DNA from: Oegoconia quadripuncta
Lineage: Eukaryota > Arthropoda > Insecta > Lepidoptera > Autostichidae
Assembly (NCBI GenBank): GCA_949316235.1
Contig: OX438759.1
Location: forward strand, 18,290,618-18,354,617
Direction: 5' to 3'
DNA: 64,000 nucleotides
The notes below the pieces were generated by a model. The model was not told the DNA's origin, ran no database searches, and was given only the letters and a program-made list of their open reading frames with translations. Below are positions 31,400 through 41,562 of this stretch, in pieces (the stretch's first letter is position 1; each line of letters opens with the position of its first letter). The position numbers and the translations under genes are program-made.

Positions 31400-31565
31400 A
31401 TTCCCTTTGGGGTTGAGACGCTAGGTCCTTGGGGCCCCGGAGCTCTATCTTTTTATAATGAGCTGGCGACCAGACTGGTCGACGTTTCAGGCGACCCAAG
31501 AGCCGGCACTTATCTTGTTCAAAGATTAAGCATTGCCATCCAGCGAGGTAATGCAGCCAGCATCT
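31400..31565 (+). pseudogene. L-W LINE ORF2 C-terminal fragment
   Basis: One open frame reads LGVETLGPWGPGALSFYNEL, ATRLVDVSGDPRAGTYLVQR, LSIAIQRGNAASILGTG. This is a recognisable LINE C-terminal segment. It breaks into a SINE-C fragment at 31564, before the stop codon seen in the 3930 and 42175 copies. Confidence 0.75.
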
Positions 31566-31624
31566 TGGGCACCGGATGGTTCATAAACTACATAAATACA
31601 TTTTTTTTTGTAAATAAATACATA
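31564..31624 (-). repeat. SINE-C fragment
   Basis: accggatggttcataaactac plus the T-rich block and gtaaataaatacatatta. Interrupted by MITE-1 copy 3. Confidence 0.65.
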
Positions 31625-32045
31625 TTAGGTCCTTACCTATGAAATTGGCGTTTTGTATGATGAATTTCATTAAAACTCTTTCCTCCATACAAAGATTTTT
31701 GAATTTTTTTTGGGAACGGCAAATCCAAATTTAGCTGAACTTTGTGTGTATTATCGGATAACATTAAGTTAAGTATAGGCAGCGTTCATTTTTAAAAGTA
31801 ACCGCTTTATAAAAGTTTCAGCGAATCTAAGAAATGATTATGGGAAGGACATGAAAAGAGATTTGTTCAATTTTTTTTATTATGTGATTTAACCCAGAAA
31901 TGAAAAAATATTTCATGTGAAACCTTGAAATAATATTCCATTTTCCAAATAAAAAACAAATTTGGATATAGCTTTGAAAATCGCAGGAATTGGTACATAT
32001 GATTAATTAAGAAAAAAATCTCCAATTTTATAGGTAAAGACCCAA
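31625..32045 (-). mobile_element. MITE-1 copy 3, complete
   Basis: 421 bp, TA on both sides (31623-31624 and 32046-32047); ends ttaggtccttacctatg and the complement of ttgggtctttacctata. Inserted next to or into the SINE-C remnant. Confidence 0.92.
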
Positions 32046-32195
32046 TATATTTCTTTATCTTTAAACCAATAAATATTATAAATGTTTAGATGTATGTTTA
32101 TTTCTTTGTTTGTGTTAGGTTTATTATGCGATTGCTTACAGGTAGGATGGAACTGCGGTAACTCCACATGAAATCCTTAAAATATGTTTATATTG
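32046..32195. other. Unassigned sequence
   Basis: No feature recognised. Confidence 0.4.
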
Positions 32196-32560
32196 TACTA
32201 GGTTTCTGCCCGCGGATTCGCCTGCGTGGAATAGCTTATTCGCGGATTTGTTTATCCCGCGGGAATTACTCACTTTGTTGATATAAATAGTATCCTATGG
32301 CCTGTATTTCAGAATGTGCCTCATGCGTAGATCTGCACTTGAGCATAGAAAAAGATGCCGTTATACAAGTTACATAAATCTGTGCCTTTTTAATTGTCAT
32401 AAAACGGAGATCTCTGCTTGAGTAATATTCTGTAATACGGGCCTTAGTCTTAATAATATAGGTTATATTTTATCAATTTACCTAATTAAATCCAAATCCG
32501 TTCAGCCGTTACGTCATGATTGAACAACAAACAAACATCCAAACTTTCGCATTTATAATA
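32196..32560 (+). repeat. rep-U copy with internal foreign sequence
   Basis: Starts ctgcccgcggattcgcctgc and ttgtttatcccgcgggaatt; ends ccgttcagccgttacgtcat, caaactttcgcatttataat. The middle (about 32300-32450) is not found in other copies. The end grades into the pentamer array. Confidence 0.65.
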
Positions 32561-32752
32561 TGATATGATATGATATGATGTGATGTGATGTGATGTGATG
32601 TGATGTGATGTGATGACGTGACGTGACGTGACGTGATGTGATGACGTGACGGGACGTGACGTGACGTGACGTGACGTAACGTGACGTGACGTGACGTGAC
32701 GTGACGTGATATGATATGATATGATATGATATGATATGATATGATATGATAA
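32561..32752. repeat. Pentanucleotide array (TGATA/TGATG/TGACG)
   Basis: About 38 pentamers: TGATA, then TGATG, then GTGAC-type, then TGATA again. The array fills the gap between the rep-U end (aatttataatatgat) and the SINE-C tail. Long open frames on the minus strand (SYHIISRHV repeats) are artefacts. Confidence 0.94.
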
Positions 32753-33030
32753 TATACTTGGACATATACAGACAGCGCCACCTATTCCACACTAAGCAAC
32801 TAGGCTTGTGTTGTGGATACCAGATGGTTGATACACTACACAAATATATACAAAGAAAGTATATATATATTTTTTGTAAATAAATACATATATAAATGAA
32901 AAACATCCATAACTCGGGTATACATGTCCGTATTCATCATACAAACATATGCCCCTAGCGGGATTCGAACCCGCGACCTCTTGGTATAGCAGCAGAGTTT
33001 CTAACCACTACACCAAACAGGTCGTCGTCG
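32753..33030 (-). repeat. SINE-C, full length
   Basis: gcgccacctattccacacta, ttgtggataccagatggttg, box B complement gggattcgaacccgcg, head ctacaccaaacaggtcgtcg. Confidence 0.88.
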
Positions 33031-33829
33031 TTATAATATTAAGTTAGAATTTAGATTCTAAGTAGGATCTTCATTACTCAACGGTACAAACAATATTTTG
33101 GGCTAATCGTCCTATCACCTGGTACGGAAGCACTATATTAAAATTGATGTACAAACTTCCCCACATTATCCGCGACGGCAGCCATTTCTCGATTGGCGAA
33201 CCGCAAAAAATGTCGCATGTCATCAAAAAAGTCAAGTTCGAATCGCTTGTAATTTACATAATTGCATTACCAACGTCGCGGTGTTTTCATAAAAAAATAC
33301 TAAGGGACACCTGAGGACGAGTAACTTTTGCCCCCAAAAATTATTTATATCAAACTTCTTTCATAAATCAGGATAAACTTGTTTACAAAGTAATTTTAGA
33401 AGCGACCCGCTTTCTACGGCGCGAATATTTTATATTAAAAAGTGATGCTACTGCTGGACTATTTATATAATAAAAATGGCTTCTTAGTGATACTGTGTAC
33501 TCCAATACATCTACCTATGGCCATTGCCTTTTCTAGGGTTTCAGAGTAGGGCAAACTCGAGTAATATTTGATGAATGATTTGTGGGTTTTACAGAGTTAA
33601 TGAAGTTAAATACATCTTGTTGCTGTTCTGTTCAATCTGTAGGGTCATTTGCAATTCCTGTACTGTTTAAAGATTAATAAAATTTTAAGTTGATGGTCCT
33701 CATCGAGTGTTTCATTAAGGCAAAGGCATGCCGGGCTCTTGGGCTTATATCAAGGTGGCGGAAAAAGTCCTTAGGACTATCAGCGAGTTCCAGTCTACAA
33801 AAAAAAAAAAAAAAGGACTACGACATAGA
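33031..33829. other. Unassigned; A-run at 33799-33814
   Basis: No family recognised. The A-run before rep-U could be an old retroposon tail. Confidence 0.4.
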
Positions 33830-33935
33830 ATATTTTTATCCCGCGGGAATTACTTACCTTGAGTAGTTCCCGCGTGAAACAAATTTCCGCTATAAAGTTA
33901 TTTCATACAGGCGAAGCCGTGGGCGGAAAGTTAGT
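33830..33935 (-). repeat. rep-U fragment
   Basis: tttatcccgcgggaattact, gtttcatacaggcgaagccg-like end with ggcggaaagttagta. Same orientation as 8256-8462. Confidence 0.6.
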
Positions 33936-34364
33936 ATGTTATATTACTGTGTGATATTTCACTATAACACAAGTAAAGTTAAGACTTGACACCGTTTTGT
34001 GACAACAGTACCACAGCCTGACAACATCCACTGGGGCGCACTTCAAAAGTCCCGGTACGAACTGCGCCGCGTTGCCTTTGAAAACTTTAATTAACGCATA
34101 AAATGTTACGTCAAAATAAACTGCACATTAGCGCTTTAGGGTTGTCAAGATTTAGAGATTTTATTACGGCTCCACCGTTCCTTGTGGGGTGTTGTGATGG
34201 CTTCATGTTTAAGTAAATTTGGGAATACGGTAGAAATTGGCTTTGAAAAAATTGCTTTTTTATTAGTAAAACTGTAGTTTCGACACGTTAAAAGAATAGA
34301 GCCAACTCTGCTCTTCCTGTGGGTGAAATTAAAAGACTTTACATCATAAAACATCTTGACTTGC
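33936..34364. other. Unassigned sequence
   Basis: A 73-codon minus frame (34145-34366) has no recognised motif. Confidence 0.4.
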
Positions 34365-34525
34365 ACCTTTCAACGGCGGTAGGCTCATGGCCGTCACGTG
34401 TGCATTTCTGTATATTTCGGAAGGTGGATGTTGTTTCAAGCTTTAATGTTTGGAATACCCAAACGCTTATATTGGGAATATCTGTGACCACCCTATTTGG
34501 GATAAAGGTCATAACGTTATGTAGA
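34365..34525 (+). repeat. rep-E copy
   Basis: tgcatttctgtatatttcgg, gtggatgttg, ggaatacccaaacgcttata, tgaccaccctatttgggata. The closest relative is 54786-54915. Confidence 0.6.
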
Positions 34526-34614
34526 TGTACGTGTGGTAAAAAAACGAATATTCAAAGAGTAAAATACGGCACCATTCAATTTTTGTAGTGAAGTTTATAA
34601 ATTATTTCTTCTCT

Positions 34615-34690
34615 TTTTAGTGCCTTTTGTACATCCTATATCTAGTATGTATTTGACTTTTATGTGTACTCGTGTGCAATAAATTCGTAC
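34615..34690 (+). repeat. L-V 3'-end fragment
   Basis: gccttttgtacatcctatat, tatttgacttttatgtgtac, gtgcaataaatt; the same as the end of 35095-35325. Confidence 0.6.
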
Positions 34691-34691
34691 A

Positions 34692-34950
34692 ACAGTTCGT
34701 ACTTGACCGCAATCACCAATTTCAAACCAAAACAAATAATCAATCAAACAATGACCGGAACACAACAATGCTATTAACATTGCCGCTTGCCGCAGATTTA
34801 GATAAGATGGTGGTAGCTAGCCAGGCGGACATTTATAATGCCCTACTACCAACCAAACCGAGTACTTAAACATGTACCCCGCTGGGGATCGAACCCGCGA
34901 CCTCCGAATCGTAAACCCAATGTTGTTTGCATTGAGCCACGAAGCGGTTG
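34692..34950 (-). repeat. SINE-A with internal replacement near its 3' end
   Basis: gtacttgaccgcaatcac at 34697, then about 30 foreign A-rich bases, then normal SINE-A from gaccggaacacaacaatgct to the head. The T-tail side is altered; the head is intact. Confidence 0.75.
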
Positions 34951-35094
34951 GTCTACTGAGACTACAGGCAACAAGTTGTTACATATTGTATACAAGGTTA
35001 TATTCTGTATACCAAATAGCTAATACTCCCTAGTCAGATCATATATGCTAAAAAAAATAATTAAGGAATTGTTGCGAATTCAGTCATTGTTAAG

Positions 35095-35325
35095 TTTCCG
35101 CTTGTAGGATCTTTATCACTTTTTTCTCAGTGATTATTTGCATTTTTTTCTCAGTGCACGTATGTATGTCTATCCTATCGAACCTGTTTTCCTTCACATT
35201 AGCAGAATCTTGCTGGAAGAAATCTCCTTTTAGAGATAAGCTAGTGCCTTTTGTATATCCTGTATCTAGTATGTATTTGACTTTTATGTGTACTCGTGTG
35301 CAATAAATTATAAATAAAAAGCATT
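35095..35325 (+). repeat. L-V LINE 3' UTR
   Basis: ctatcctatcgaacctgttt, gctggaagaaatctcctttt, tagagataagctagtgcc, then ctcgtgtgcaataaattata. The minus copy at 54335-54515 shows the same blocks in reverse order. Confidence 0.7.
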
Positions 35326-35787
35326 CCTTTATTAGATAAATAATGAAGGAAAAAAAATATAACGTATTGAATACGTGTTTCTGACCAAATTAATTTCAGG
35401 TTTTAGGCAAACAATAACCTTATGTATATTATCTTAAGGTTTAAAACAATAATATTACACAATAATCAATATGTGACACCCCTACAAGCTAGCTCGCTAC
35501 AACACCAGAGAGCGCAATTTGCTCCAAGCATGACGTCAGATGAGAGTGACGTCCTGCAAAAATGCTGATAATATTTCCGTGACGGCTGTGAAACTTGAGT
35601 TGACAGTTTATTTTTTAATTAACACGCTCTGTGTGGCTTATAGTTTAGTCTTTTTATCACTGGTGATAATATTTTGTTTGTTTTTCAGTAAAACAAAACC
35701 AAGGGATAGGTACTAGAATTTTTATACGTTAGGGCTTAGCGAAAGACCCTAATCACACCTGATTTTAGTAAAGCTGAGAACGAAGGT
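35326..35787. other. Unassigned sequence
   Basis: No feature recognised. Confidence 0.4.
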
Positions 35788-35905
35788 TGTGGAGCGTCAG
35801 TGGCTCAGTGGCTAACGCGGTCTCCCAATTTGGGAAGTCCGGGTTTGATACCCTGGCAGGCCATGTACCAATGAGTTTTAAAATTTAATTTAATTACTTA
35901 TGTGG
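35788..35905 (+). repeat. SINE-D head
   Basis: gagcgtcagtggctcagtgg, tctcccaatttgggaagtcc and a diverged box B (gggtttgatacc), to taatttaattacttatgtgg, where the rep-U block begins. Confidence 0.8.
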
Positions 35906-35917
35906 ATAATATTAGTT

Positions 35918-36366
35918 AGATTTGATTATACCACGGGAACTATTCGCTTTATCGGGATAAACAGTATCCTATGTCTTATTCCAGGGTTTGGTCTACCTAT
36001 ATACCAAATTTTATACAAATCCGTTCATCCGTTTCGACGTGATCGAGCAACAAACAAACAAACAAAGAAACAAACATCCAAACTTACGCGTTTATAATGT
36101 TATTTTAGATTTGTTTATCCCGCGGGAACTGTTCACTATATCGGGATAAAAAGTATCCTATGTCTTAATCCAGGGTATGGTCTACCTATATACCAAATTT
36201 TATACAAATCCGTTCATCCGTTTCGACGTGATCGAGCAACAAACAAAGAAACAAACATCCAAACTTTCGCATTTATAATATTATTTAGATTTGTTTATCC
36301 CGCGGGAACTATTCACTATATCGGGATAAAAAGTATCCTATATCGTAATCCAGGGTATGGTCTACA
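35918..36366 (+). repeat. rep-U tandem block, 2.4 units
   Basis: Units start at 35918, 36107 and 36287, each beginning agattt and containing gggaactattc-type, cgggataaa, agtatcctat and ccgttcatccgtttcgacgt. Unit lengths are 189 and 180 bp, plus 80 bp partial. The third is cut by a GAAAT tail at 36367. A tandem array in a normally dispersed family is unusual. Confidence 0.85.
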
Positions 36367-36600
36367 AATGAAATGAAATGAAATCTTTATTATTATGCCA
36401 TTAAACATTATAGAACTCACATTTTTTTACCATAGGTAGTATAATATTTAAACAAATGTTATCCTGGCATCTTTATCTAAGAAGTATATTACTTAAACTC
36501 TGTCTCCTACACTAGTCCTAGAACCGTATCGCAGGAAGACAGTTACCGTATATAGAAAAACAAATAAGTAGCCAAGTTACATTTTTATACAATCTGTGAT
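36367..36600 (-). repeat. Probable LINE 3' end with (GAAAT)n tail
   Basis: aaatgaaatgaaatgaaatc then tttattattatgcc is the reversed tail and end of a retroposon. The tail is a pentamer like the array at 24321. The body is not matched elsewhere. Confidence 0.45.
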
Positions 36601-36659
36601 GCAAATAAAGATTTTTTTTTGTATATTAAGTGTTCAAGCATCTCTGGATTTGCATTGTA

Positions 36660-37030
36660 TTTATATTCGAAAGGCCCCGCGACACAATGGCTCGCTTGGA
36701 ATTGCATGTCATTGGCCCAACGCGCTGATTGGTGAAATGCGCGCGCTATTCTCGAGCGCCATCTGCAGTTTTTCACGGGCAGTTTGGGGGTTAGCTCGTT
36801 CGGACTTCGGCGGAGCTTTTTTCATGTGTTTTTGGATTGTTAAAACCTAACTAATCTTCGGTGGACTACTATTAGGTAACCGATAACACAATAAGTGCGT
36901 GCAGTGCAGCGTTGAATATCTTATCGTCAGTGTCGAGAGCAACACAGGAGGACTTGCTGATTTCTCTCATGCCGGCCGGCAAACCATGATCACAGCAATG
37001 ATTGCCATCAGGTAAGGGCTACTAGAATTG
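36660..37030 (+). other. Candidate host promoter and first exon (tentative)
   Basis: CpG-rich, repeat-free sequence (aaaggccccgcgacac, aacgcgctgattggtg, aatgcgcgcgctattctcg) is unlike its surroundings. A TCAGT initiator-like pentamer is at 36927. An ATG with good context (caaaccATG, 36986) opens MITAMIAI and runs into cag/gtaagg, a consensus donor (intron from 37012). The 26-nt coding part would leave phase 2. This fits a 5' exon of a plus-strand gene whose body lies outside the window or in distant exons. No homologue recognised. Confidence 0.35.
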
Positions 37031-37394
37031 GATATCGTGTTGATGTAAAAAAAAAACAAAAAAAAACTGGTACAATTTTTTTATATCATTAACAATATTA
37101 ATCTTATTGAATTAATGCAAAACCGGATGCATTCAGGAAATTAAATTAAGTTATTGGCTAAATAAGCCCGCTTTAGATATGTATTTAAGTAAAATTATCA
37201 AATGACCGGCCGATAGGTAGGTACCTATCCGGCTCGAAGGACCAAAATATGTTCGATAAATAAGTAGGACTGTATAATAAATGGTGACTGGTTAGAGGCC
37301 CCCCCAAATAGTATAGTACCAAAGCATCTCTACATTAAGTTTAAAGGAAAGAAGAAAATGTAACATCTCTGCACGGTGTAGTTTTGTGGGAATA
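37031..37394. other. Unassigned sequence
   Basis: No feature recognised. Confidence 0.4.
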
Positions 37395-37525
37395 CATATG
37401 AGTGTTAATATACCAAATTTTTTCCAAATCCGTTCATCCGTTTCGCCGTGATCGAGCAAAAAAAAAACAAATAAACAAACAAACAAACATCCAAACGTTC
37501 GCATTTATAATATTAGTTACATTTA
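37395..37525 (+). repeat. rep-U 3' part
   Basis: ccgttcatccgtttcgccgt, gatcgagcaaa, caaacatccaaacgttcgca, tttataatattag. Confidence 0.7.
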
Positions 37526-37607
37526 GATAGATTACATTCGTATCATGGGTGTAGATAAAGTCTTGTATGAAATTATACATAATTTGGCATTAAAACACTC
37601 ACGTGTT

Positions 37608-37760
37608 ACTTATTTATTTATTTATTTTCGGGAAACTGACAATCGTTACATTATAATGTTAAGTAGAACAAAATAGTCATTGCATAGACAGAAATAGTCT
37701 CCACAGATACCAATAACATACTCGGTTACGGGCTCATGTGATAAATCCACATTCATCTTA
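37608..37760 (-). repeat. Probable LINE 3' end
   Basis: Begins (TTTA)n, then ttcgggaaactgacaatcgt, read as a minus-strand retroposon end. Resembles 29560 and 48803 starts; weak. Confidence 0.35.
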
Positions 37761-38024
37761 CCCCTTATTATACAACAGTTGCATAATTAGCTATAATTTT
37801 CGCAACGTATAGACGTGAGGTGTTTCAGACACTCATGAATATTTCTGAACAACTAACAAAATCATAGTATTCGCCATTAAAGTTTATTTTGAACCCAGTT
37901 GACGTCGTTGTGTGTGTGTGTTTACCGAAATACGTTCGGACAATACTACACAAGTCTATCTCAGAAATGCGATTTAGGAGCGATTTTTTAAATTTATTTC
38001 ATTAATTTGGCGCATCCTGTAGCC
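37761..38024. other. Unassigned sequence
   Basis: Short (GT)n at 37909-37922 only. Confidence 0.4.
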
Positions 38025-38180
38025 TAAAGGGTTTGACCGGTTTCGAAGTTCATGGTGTCGTTACATTTGTCTAGATCCCTAGAGTATCACAGGATACATT
38101 TTAAGCTAAAAAAATTCAACATGGCGTCCGTAAAATTCAAAATATTCAGTGGTTTTTTTTTTTGGTTTTTAAGTAGTTAT
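38025..38180 (-). repeat. rep-H copy
   Basis: gaccggtttcgaagttcatg, gtatcacaggatacatttta, catggcgtccg: the complement of the 11093 copy. Confidence 0.6.
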
Positions 38181-38261
38181 TGTTTGTAAACGCTTTATTG
38201 TACTTTATATGAATAAATATACATCGATAAATTAAATGTAATTTAAAATTACGTACAAAGG

Positions 38262-38320
38262 CGGAATTATCCCATAAAGGGATCTCTTCCAAGCACCTTG
38301 CTAAATATAAAAGAACACAT
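38262..38320 (-). repeat. L-V fragment
   Basis: aagggatctcttccaagcac is the complement of the L-V signature gctggaagagatc. Confidence 0.5.
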
Positions 38321-38583
38321 TGACTGGGAGTACAAAAAGCTAAACATTTTCATTAAAACTATGAATCTTCATATTATATACCTACTATACTAAATCTGGT
38401 TTTTATTTCAAACTTCTAACTTCAAGCATTTATTTCAAAGTAAGATACATGATATCATTTGTTGAATGTCAATTTGAATCTATTGGAAATAAAAACAGGG
38501 CTAAGCATTTTTCGGCCAGTTATATATATAAAAGTATACAACTAATACAATTGTTGAGCGAAGTATACCAAGCGTTTTTGTCA
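38321..38583. other. Unassigned AT-rich sequence
   Basis: No feature recognised. Confidence 0.4.
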
Positions 38584-38784
38584 TTCAGAGGGCGGAGTGT
38601 GAGTTTTGTTTCGACTTAATTTTACTACTGCGTTCACGTTTACGTGACGATTTGTAGGAAGAAATGTGCAGCGCCTCTAGCGGATAGTTTGCAAAACGAT
38701 TTTTTCATAGATACTTTTTGCGTAAACGCGAACGCGAAGGTAGAGTTAAAAACGAGGCAAAACTCGCACTTCGCACACTGGTAG
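38584..38784. mobile_element. TIR element with about 60-bp inverted ends
   Basis: Left ggcggagtgtgagttttgtt ... gcgttcacgtttacg. Right, reversed, gcgaagtgcgagttttgcct ... gcgttcgcgtttacg. The arms match imperfectly over about 60 bp and flank about 70 bp. Non-coding. No second copy seen in the window. Confidence 0.55.
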
Positions 38785-39176
38785 TCAGTAATTTTGTAAT
38801 AACCTTTTTTTCTTAATATTGTTTTGACCTGGTTTTTAAATTGTTTTTCATTTAGATTGATAATATAGGGTTATAATAATATCATATAGGTAATGCTGTG
38901 AATACACAAAACAACATAGAAAGTGACAGACAACGGTCTAATTTCGGAATCTCCAGCCGCTGAGAGCCGAATGCTTCCACTTCGTCCGTTTAATACAATC
39001 CAACGGCCATTTTGCCGGCGTGATCCGGAATGGTTTCAGCTCCTTGCTATTCAGGGCCTGTCCCGAAGCGACATGCGGAATGAAGCTGTCTGGGGTGTCT
39101 AATCTTAGTGTGGTGGTACTACTGGTCAACATCGAGTTTCGTTCGACAAAGATGGACAATATTTATAAGCCCAGAT
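38785..39176. other. Unassigned sequence
   Basis: A 73-codon minus frame (38938-39159) has no domain I recognise. Confidence 0.4.
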
Positions 39177-39440
39177 GATAAGATAAGATAAGATAAGATA
39201 AAATTTATTTCAGTATAAAAATTAACCTAAATACATGACTTATTCTATAGTAACATAGTCCAAATAATACTATATTATGTTACCTAAACTAAGTAAATGT
39301 TTACTTGTGTCTTAGGCAACACGATTGCTAAAACAAAAATAATGAGACCTATACTTACACTTAAATTAAATAAACAATAAAACATTTCCTATATACTCTT
39401 AAATAACCTTAATTTACATTTATATTAAAGAAATTTAAAC
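39177..39440 (-). repeat. Probable LINE 3' end with (GATAA)n tail
   Basis: About five GATAA pentamers (39177-39200), then aaatttatttcagtataaaa and AT-rich UTR-like sequence. Another retroposon end whose tail is a pentamer. Confidence 0.45.
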
Positions 39441-39718
39441 GACAATTTGAACAATCGGAATTACAAAAAGCGGGTCATAATAAAAAAAGACTGTGGCAGG
39501 TTACCAAAAACATAACATGCCTGACTCAGCAAAAATCGACCGCTCAGCCACCCATTGCGAACGCCACAAGTGCAGCACACGCCGCAAACTCAGCAAATAA
39601 TTCCTTTATAAACATAGGAAAGATTCTTGCTGAAAAATCACAAATCAACAAGATGAAAAACAACTATGTTATCTAAAATGTTTCTGGTTACGGAATTAAA
39701 AATAAAATCTTTTGTCTG
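39441..39718. other. Unassigned sequence
   Basis: No feature recognised. Confidence 0.4.
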
Positions 39719-40034
39719 TATATTGGTACTTGATCTCAATCACACCTGATGTTGAAGTGAAGATGAAGCCGAAGATTTAAGCATGCTGACCCGGAAACCT
39801 CATCTTATTTGGGGAACTGATTATATTATCTCTGACAACCGAAACACAACAATGCTATCAACATTGCTGTTTAGCGGCAGATTTAGAAAAGATGGTGGTA
39901 GCTAGCCAGGCGGACATTTAAAATGCCCTACCATTAACCAAACCGATACAAAACATGGTCACTACTGGGATCGAACCCGTGACCTCCGAATCGTAAACCC
40001 TATGTTGTTTACATTGAGCCACGGAGGCGGTTTG
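39719..40034 (-). repeat. SINE-A, full length, in the left arm of a palindrome
   Basis: ttgatctcaatcacacctga to the head (ccacggaggcgg). The variant cgtaaaccctatgttgttt is shared with the right-arm SINE head at 40485 and differs from most copies. Confidence 0.88.
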
Positions 40035-40550
40035 AGCGCATGACGTGTGCATGTGTTCGCTTGTATGTATGCTGAGGGAGGGTGTGTATACGCATGAAAA
40101 GGCGTGAGCGCGGGAAATATTTATTAAATTTGTCGCTTCAAAGTACTGTCGCACTTTCGTGTGTCGAAGTAGTGTCCGAGTACAGCACCCCCATTCTCGC
40201 GCGCTCGACATTTCACTGTCGATAGACATTGGTGTTTTTATCTCTTTCATACTAATAAGGGCGTGGAAAAGTGACAAACCTATGAATGTTTATCGACAGT
40301 GAATGTCGAATGAGCGAGAATGGGGGCCCTGTACTCGGACACTACTTGGACCATACGAAAGTGCGACAGTACTTTGAAGCGACAAATATAATAAGTATTT
40401 CCTGCGCTCACACCTTTTCATGCGCATACACACCCTCCCTCAGCATACATACAAGCGAACACATGCACACGCCATGCGCTCTAACCGCCTGCGTGGCTCA
40501 ATGTAAATAACATAGGGTTTACGATTCGGAGGTCGCGGGTTCGATCCCCA
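39966..40550. repeat. Large inverted duplication (hairpin)
   Basis: The left arm 39966-40224 and right arm 40291-40550 are inverted copies at roughly 90% identity by eye, around a 66-nt spacer. Long exact stretches include acgaaagtgcgacagtactt and tccctcagcatacatacaag. Each arm consists of a SINE-A head (outer 70 bp) plus the same 190-bp non-SINE sequence. The duplication therefore copied a SINE together with its flank; it is not two independent SINE insertions. The matching frames HTKVRQYFEATN / SCAYTPSLSIHTSEHMHT on each strand reflect the duplication and are not called genes. Confidence 0.92.
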
Positions 40551-40560
40551 GCGTCGTACC
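40485..40560 (+). repeat. SINE-A head in the right palindrome arm
   Basis: ccgcctgcgtggctcaatgt, box B gcgggttcgatcccc; the body is missing after gtcgtacc. Confidence 0.85.
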
Positions 40561-40608
40561 ACGTTATAATTTTTGTGTTTAATCGCTAATAATTTGCTGT
40601 TTAATTTG

Positions 40609-40748
40609 CTTTCGTCCGATCGCCAAATTTACCCCGTAAGAGCCCTATAGAAGTAAGGGTAAGGGGATAAATGCGTAATGGATAGAAGATACGATAATCT
40701 ACTTCTAGAACTCTCATAGTATCAAATTTAGCGACCGAACGTAAAAAA
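40609..40748. mobile_element. MITE-3 copy 1
   Basis: Inverted ends: ttcgtccgatcgccaaattt at left and the complement of aaatttagcgaccgaacgta at right. The pattern matches 53780-53917. About 140 bp, non-coding. Confidence 0.5.
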
Positions 40749-40989
40749 AATAGGTGATTAAACTCCAGAGTATCAAACTGAGTTTGCCGAATGTGTTTTT
40801 TTAGCAGACTTCTACGACGTAGCGCTACGACGCAGCGCGTAGCGATGTAGCGAAAAACTGCGTATGTAAGTATGCATAGAGTCCAGGCATGTGGCGCCCT
40901 CATTTAATCATTTAAAATTTCCTATCAAATGAAACATAAATCCAAAAGTGTACCTACTAACTGGGGTGTACTCGAAAAGCCAAATCATC
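40749..40989. other. Unassigned sequence
   Basis: Contains a CG-rich local palindrome (cgtagcgctacg, 40814-40825). No gene. Confidence 0.4.
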
Positions 40990-41165
40990 GAAACCAAAGG
41001 TTGCGGGTTCAAATCCCGCGAGGGGTAAATGTTTACGTGATGAATACGAACTTATAAATATTTGTGTATGTTTATCCGTTATCTAGTATCCATAGCAAAA
41101 ACTTTGCTTAGTTTGGGATTAGATGATTGGTGTAAGTGTCCGAAATATTTATTTATTTATTTAAA
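40990..41165 (+). repeat. SINE-B, head-truncated and internally deleted
   Basis: gaaaccaaaggttgcgggtt to ggtgtaagtgtccgaaatat and a TTTA tail. A block between cgaac and ttataaatattt is deleted. Confidence 0.82.
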
Positions 41166-41455
41166 TATTAATCTAAATTTATAAAAAATTCTCAATAATA
41201 GAGTCTGAGTCACTTTAGGTTTATATAACTACCCTTTAGACTTGTCCAACGTATCATGTGTGTACTCTTTTTTGAAAAATTGTAGTATAAACAAATATAA
41301 ATAGTAGTATACAGATATCAGTGGCGTGCACAACGTTTTGTCACAGGGTAGGCAGAATGATAAAATTGCTATTAAATGAGAAAAAATTCAACTAATTTTT
41401 TTTTTAAGCAGGAACAGTTGCTTTCAGGCCGATAGGCTTTTTACAGCGTCGGCGG
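41166..41455. other. Unassigned sequence
   Basis: No feature recognised. Confidence 0.4.
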
Positions 41456-41562
41456 GCGGGAGGGCGAGCGTGAGAGCGCTCTGCCCGTCGGCGTGGGAGC
41501 GCTCTGCCCGTCAACGCGGGAGCGCTCTGCCCGTCAACGCGGAAGCGCTCTGCCCGTCAAGT
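41456..41562. repeat. 23-bp minisatellite, about 4 units
   Basis: Units at 41474, 41497, 41520 and 41543 share gagcgctctgcccgtc followed by ggcgtgg or aacgcgg. Each unit contains the palindrome gagcgctc. GC content is far above the surroundings. Confidence 0.93.

Noticed and set aside
32509..32906. ORFs of 90 and 117 codons rich in H, S, I, V
   Set aside because: Pentamer array artefact running into a SINE.
39918..40510. Two similar ORFs on opposite strands (119 and 74 codons)
   Set aside because: They mirror the palindrome arms and run into SINE-A heads; no protein family fits.
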